NCBI RefSeq assembly: GCF_900109885.1
Contig: NZ_FOBS01000005.1
Coordinates: 1 to 64,000 of the forward strand
Origin: Syntrophus gentianae
GTDB taxonomy: Bacteria; Desulfobacterota; Syntrophia; Syntrophales; Syntrophaceae
DNA: 64,000 nucleotides
Direction of reading: 5' to 3'
The notes below the pieces were generated by a model. It saw only the letters and a list, made by a program, of their open reading frames with translations. It ran no database searches and was not told where the DNA came from. This document shows, piece after piece, positions 63,824 to 64,000 of this stretch (within the stretch, counting starts at the first letter, position 1; each line of letters begins with the position of its first letter). The position numbers and the translations under genes were made by a program.

Positions 63824-64000
63824 TCAGGTCGTTTCCTTGCAACCGAACTGCCGGAGGGCACTCCGAAGTCCGGAGATTCTCTCAGTGCGCCGGGATATGG
63901 CTTTTCTGAGGGAGTCCTCCCTTCCCCACAGGGAAAGGCGTTTCTTCGCCCTGGTCACCCCTGTATAGACCAGTTCGCGCGTCAACAGCGGCGTTTCACG
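63824..64000 (-). CDS. recD: RecD C-terminus, exodeoxyribonuclease V alpha chain (partial)
   Basis: The last 58 codons and TGA of a gene that continues beyond the right edge. The visible peptide includes [20 protein letters not shown] and [20 protein letters not shown], which match the terminal motif VI region of RecD-type SF1 helicases (LLTRELLYTGVTRA...). The subunit assembles with RecB and RecC for DNA end processing; a RecD2-type stand-alone helicase is also possible. Confidence 0.82.
   Translation of the reverse strand, partial: RETPLLTRELVYTGVTRAKKRLSLWGREDSLRKAISRRTERISGLRSALRQFGCKETT

Overview
The window reads as chromosomal DNA of an anaerobic, Gram-negative bacterium, most likely a Desulfobacterota (deltaproteobacterial) lineage near Syntrophales. 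The evidence is indirect: outer-membrane barrels, lipoproteins, a PqiABC system and an RND pump give the Gram-negative envelope; two tungsten-type aldehyde:ferredoxin oxidoreductases, iron alcohol dehydrogenase, Pta-AckA and ferredoxin-like proteins give the anaerobic metabolism. No rRNA, tRNA, CRISPR array, insertion sequence or phage gene was found. Gene order and spacing look like ordinary core/accessory chromosome.

Left part (0.35-27.9 kb, every gene on the minus strand). Transcription runs right to left: an RND tripartite efflux pump (27.9-22.1 kb); a run of small envelope proteins with two paralogous 'TxGYGD' ion channels (22.0-17.5 kb); a PqiABC lipid-transport operon (17.5-13.9 kb); an orphan amino-acid binding protein and an ArsB/NhaD-type permease (13.9-11.5 kb); then the most unusual locus, 11.3-3.6 kb. 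This last encodes a tungsten AOR, an iron alcohol dehydrogenase, a single-chain EutB-EutC ethanolamine ammonia-lyase carrying a textbook twin-arginine signal, an outer-membrane barrel and a PotD-like binding protein. Read together this is a microcompartment-free ethanolamine (or related amino-alcohol) pathway: deamination, apparently outside the cytoplasm, to ammonia plus acetaldehyde, which the dehydrogenase can reduce to ethanol or the AOR oxidise to acetate with reduction of ferredoxin.

Middle part (28.3-42.9 kb, mixed strands): a membrane-fused spermidine-synthase-like protein, a hotdog thioesterase convergent with a MIO-type aromatic amino-acid lyase, glucose-6-phosphate isomerase, L-aspartate oxidase, PurC, a Cys-tRNA(Pro) deacylase, several small secreted proteins and lipoproteins, an OmpA-type protein and a frameshifted outer-membrane protein.

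Right part (43-58.2 kb, minus strand): a long co-directional array, glycogen phosphorylase, fructose-bisphosphate aldolase, phosphofructokinase, Pta, AckA, DUF3300, DUF2950, pyruvate kinase, phosphoglycerate mutase, a four-cluster ferredoxin and a second AOR. It strings most steps from stored glycogen to acetate into one transcription direction, with several ATGA stop/start overlaps. A GAF-PAS-AAA+ sigma-54 activator lies directly upstream on the same strand. The window ends with a DUF362 iron-sulfur protein, two small unknown genes, a C-terminal-anchor (PEP-CTERM-like) secreted protein and the last 58 codons of recD.

Three copies of one 38-bp palindrome (28142, 39580, 58477) lie in three separate intergenic gaps and look like a genome-wide extragenic repeat family.
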